Positions 6,430 to 7,221 of a stretch of 7,221 nt of DNA are shown piece by piece. Origin of the DNA: Paenibacillus sp. UBA6285 (GTDB taxonomy: Bacteria > Bacillota > Bacilli > Paenibacillales > Paenibacillaceae); assembly GCA_002438345.1 (NCBI GenBank), contig DJUJ01000004.1:46040-53260 (forward strand). The letters run 5' to 3'. Position 1 is the first letter of the stretch. Every line of letters begins with the position of its first letter. The position numbers and the translations under genes are program-made. Under the pieces are notes generated by a model. That model saw only the letters and a program-made list of their open reading frames with translations, did no database searches and was not told where the DNA came from.

Positions 6430-7221
6430 TCAACCCTTTGCAGACTCGCCAGCGGCATCGGCCTTCAGGAGTGAAGGTGCTGCTGAGAATAGCTCGCCAG
6501 CTACAGCAGGAAGCCTTACGTCAGCTGTATCAGCTCCAAATAGATGACGGAATACTTCTTCTACCGTTTCCATAGGAATAACGCGTAGCGGGGCAAGGTC
6601 TGCGAATAGTGATTGCCAGTTTTCTTTTGGAATAAGTACCGTAGTAGCTCCCGCTTGAAAAGCAGCCTCTACCTTCGCGATTACACCACCAACAGGCTTC
6701 ACTCGGCCATGTATTCCTATTTCACCTGTGATTGCTACTGTATTATCTACGGGAAGACCACGAATGGCGGAAACGATAGCTACTGCCATCGCAACCCCCG
6801 CTGAAGGTCCGTCAATCGGTGTGCCACCAGGAAAATTCACATGCAGATCATAACGATCTGGCTCCAGATTCATGGTGCGCAGTACGGTCAATACGTTCTC
6901 AACCGAACCTTTGGCCATACTCTTTCTCCGAATCGTGCGGGAACCCCCACCGATCTCTTCCTCATCTACCACTCCTGTTACATTCAATCTACCTTGACCG
7001 TTCTGTGCAGGCGCTGCGGATACTTCGATCTCGAGCAAGGTGCCCATTCCCGGTCCATACACTGCAAGTCCGTTAACTAATCCAATCTGCGGCGCCGAAG
7101 GAATCTTGCGCTCTGTACGGAGCGGAAGCTGGCTACTGCCTGCTACCCATTCCACCTCAGCAGCACTTAGTGTATCCCTCTGCTCAGTTAGCGCTAATCC
7201 AGCTGCGAGCTGAATCATATT
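6430..7221 (-). CDS. lonB: ATP-dependent protease LonB, C-terminal part (5' end outside window)
   Basis: This is the C-terminal half of LonB, the second Lon-family AAA+ protease of Bacillus-type bacteria, which degrades folded or damaged proteins in the cytoplasm or forespore. The reading frame is still open at the right edge, so the ATG at 7218 is an internal Met. B. subtilis LonB is about 550 residues, so roughly half is missing, including Walker A and B. Counting from the Met at 7218, the visible part starts in the AAA+ C-terminal lid (IQLAAGLALTE). The S16 protease domain follows, with the catalytic Ser at about 139 (DGPSAG) and Lys at about 182 (PVGGVIAKVEAA). Their 43-residue spacing is the Lon standard. 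The segment SIGNALLED by RRKSMAKGSVENVLTVLR closely matches B. subtilis LonB as I recall it. The gene ends with TGA and is followed by its own terminator about 100 bp on, so it is probably not in one transcript with lonA. In B. subtilis clpX precedes it; that cannot be seen here. Confidence 0.95.
   Translation of the reverse strand, partial: NMIQLAAGLALTEQRDTLSAAEVEWVAGSSQLPLRTERKIPSAPQIGLVNGLAVYGPGMGTLLEIEVSAAPAQNGQGRLNVTGVVDEEEIGGGSRTIRRKSMAKGSVENVLTVLRTMNLEPDRYDLHVNFPGGTPIDGPSAGVAMAVAIVSAIRGLPVDNTVAITGEIGIHGRVKPVGGVIAKVEAAFQAGATTVLIPKENWQSLFADLAPLRVIPMETVEEVFRHLFGADTADVRLPAVAGELFSAAPSLLKADAAGESAKG

Noticed and set aside
6819..7080. Two overlapping plus-strand frames of about 80 codons
   Set aside because: Both are antisense to the conserved LonB protease domain and resemble nothing known.
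7216..7218. ATG at 7218 as the start of a complete short Lon-like protease
   Set aside because: The frame stays open to the window edge and the protein begins in the middle of the LonB AAA+ lid, so this is an internal Met of a truncated view.

Overview
The window looks like chromosomal DNA of a low-to-moderate GC Gram-positive endospore former, most likely Paenibacillus or a close relative. Three things point there. The gene order lonB-lonA-ysxC is that of Bacillus subtilis. A YwqE/CpsB-type PHP-domain phosphatase is present. There is also an exported protein ending in three S-layer homology (SLH) domains. The genus is an inference from family knowledge and was not checked against a database.

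All five genes are read from the minus strand, so transcription runs from high to low coordinates. From right to left they are: the C-terminal part of lonB, cut by the window edge (7221-6430); a Rho-independent terminator (6330-6294); a lonA control region with a 17-bp near-perfect palindrome and a candidate promoter; lonA (6114-3751, start moved downstream by nine codons); ysxC/engB, 12 nt further on and probably co-transcribed (3738-3085); a strong terminator (3060-3027); the PHP phosphatase gene (2980-2198); a 135-nt gap with a candidate promoter and a repeated element; and the SLH protein gene (2062-32). The first 31 bases may hold half of a terminator that continues outside the window.

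The right part is a conserved quality-control block: two AAA+ Lon proteases with intact Ser-Lys dyads and an essential ribosome-assembly GTPase. The left part has a cell-surface theme: a metal-dependent protein-tyrosine phosphatase of the family that controls polysaccharide synthesis, followed by a secreted wall-anchored protein. In B. subtilis ysxC is followed by ysxD and the hem genes, so this surface pair sits at a position where B. subtilis has none.

Most of the window is ordinary housekeeping DNA. The parts most worth a second look are the orphan phosphatase/SLH pair, the unassigned N-terminal domain of the SLH protein, the repeated element in front of it, and the unassigned palindrome upstream of lonA. 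I see no complete new system, CRISPR array, tRNA, rRNA or insertion sequence.
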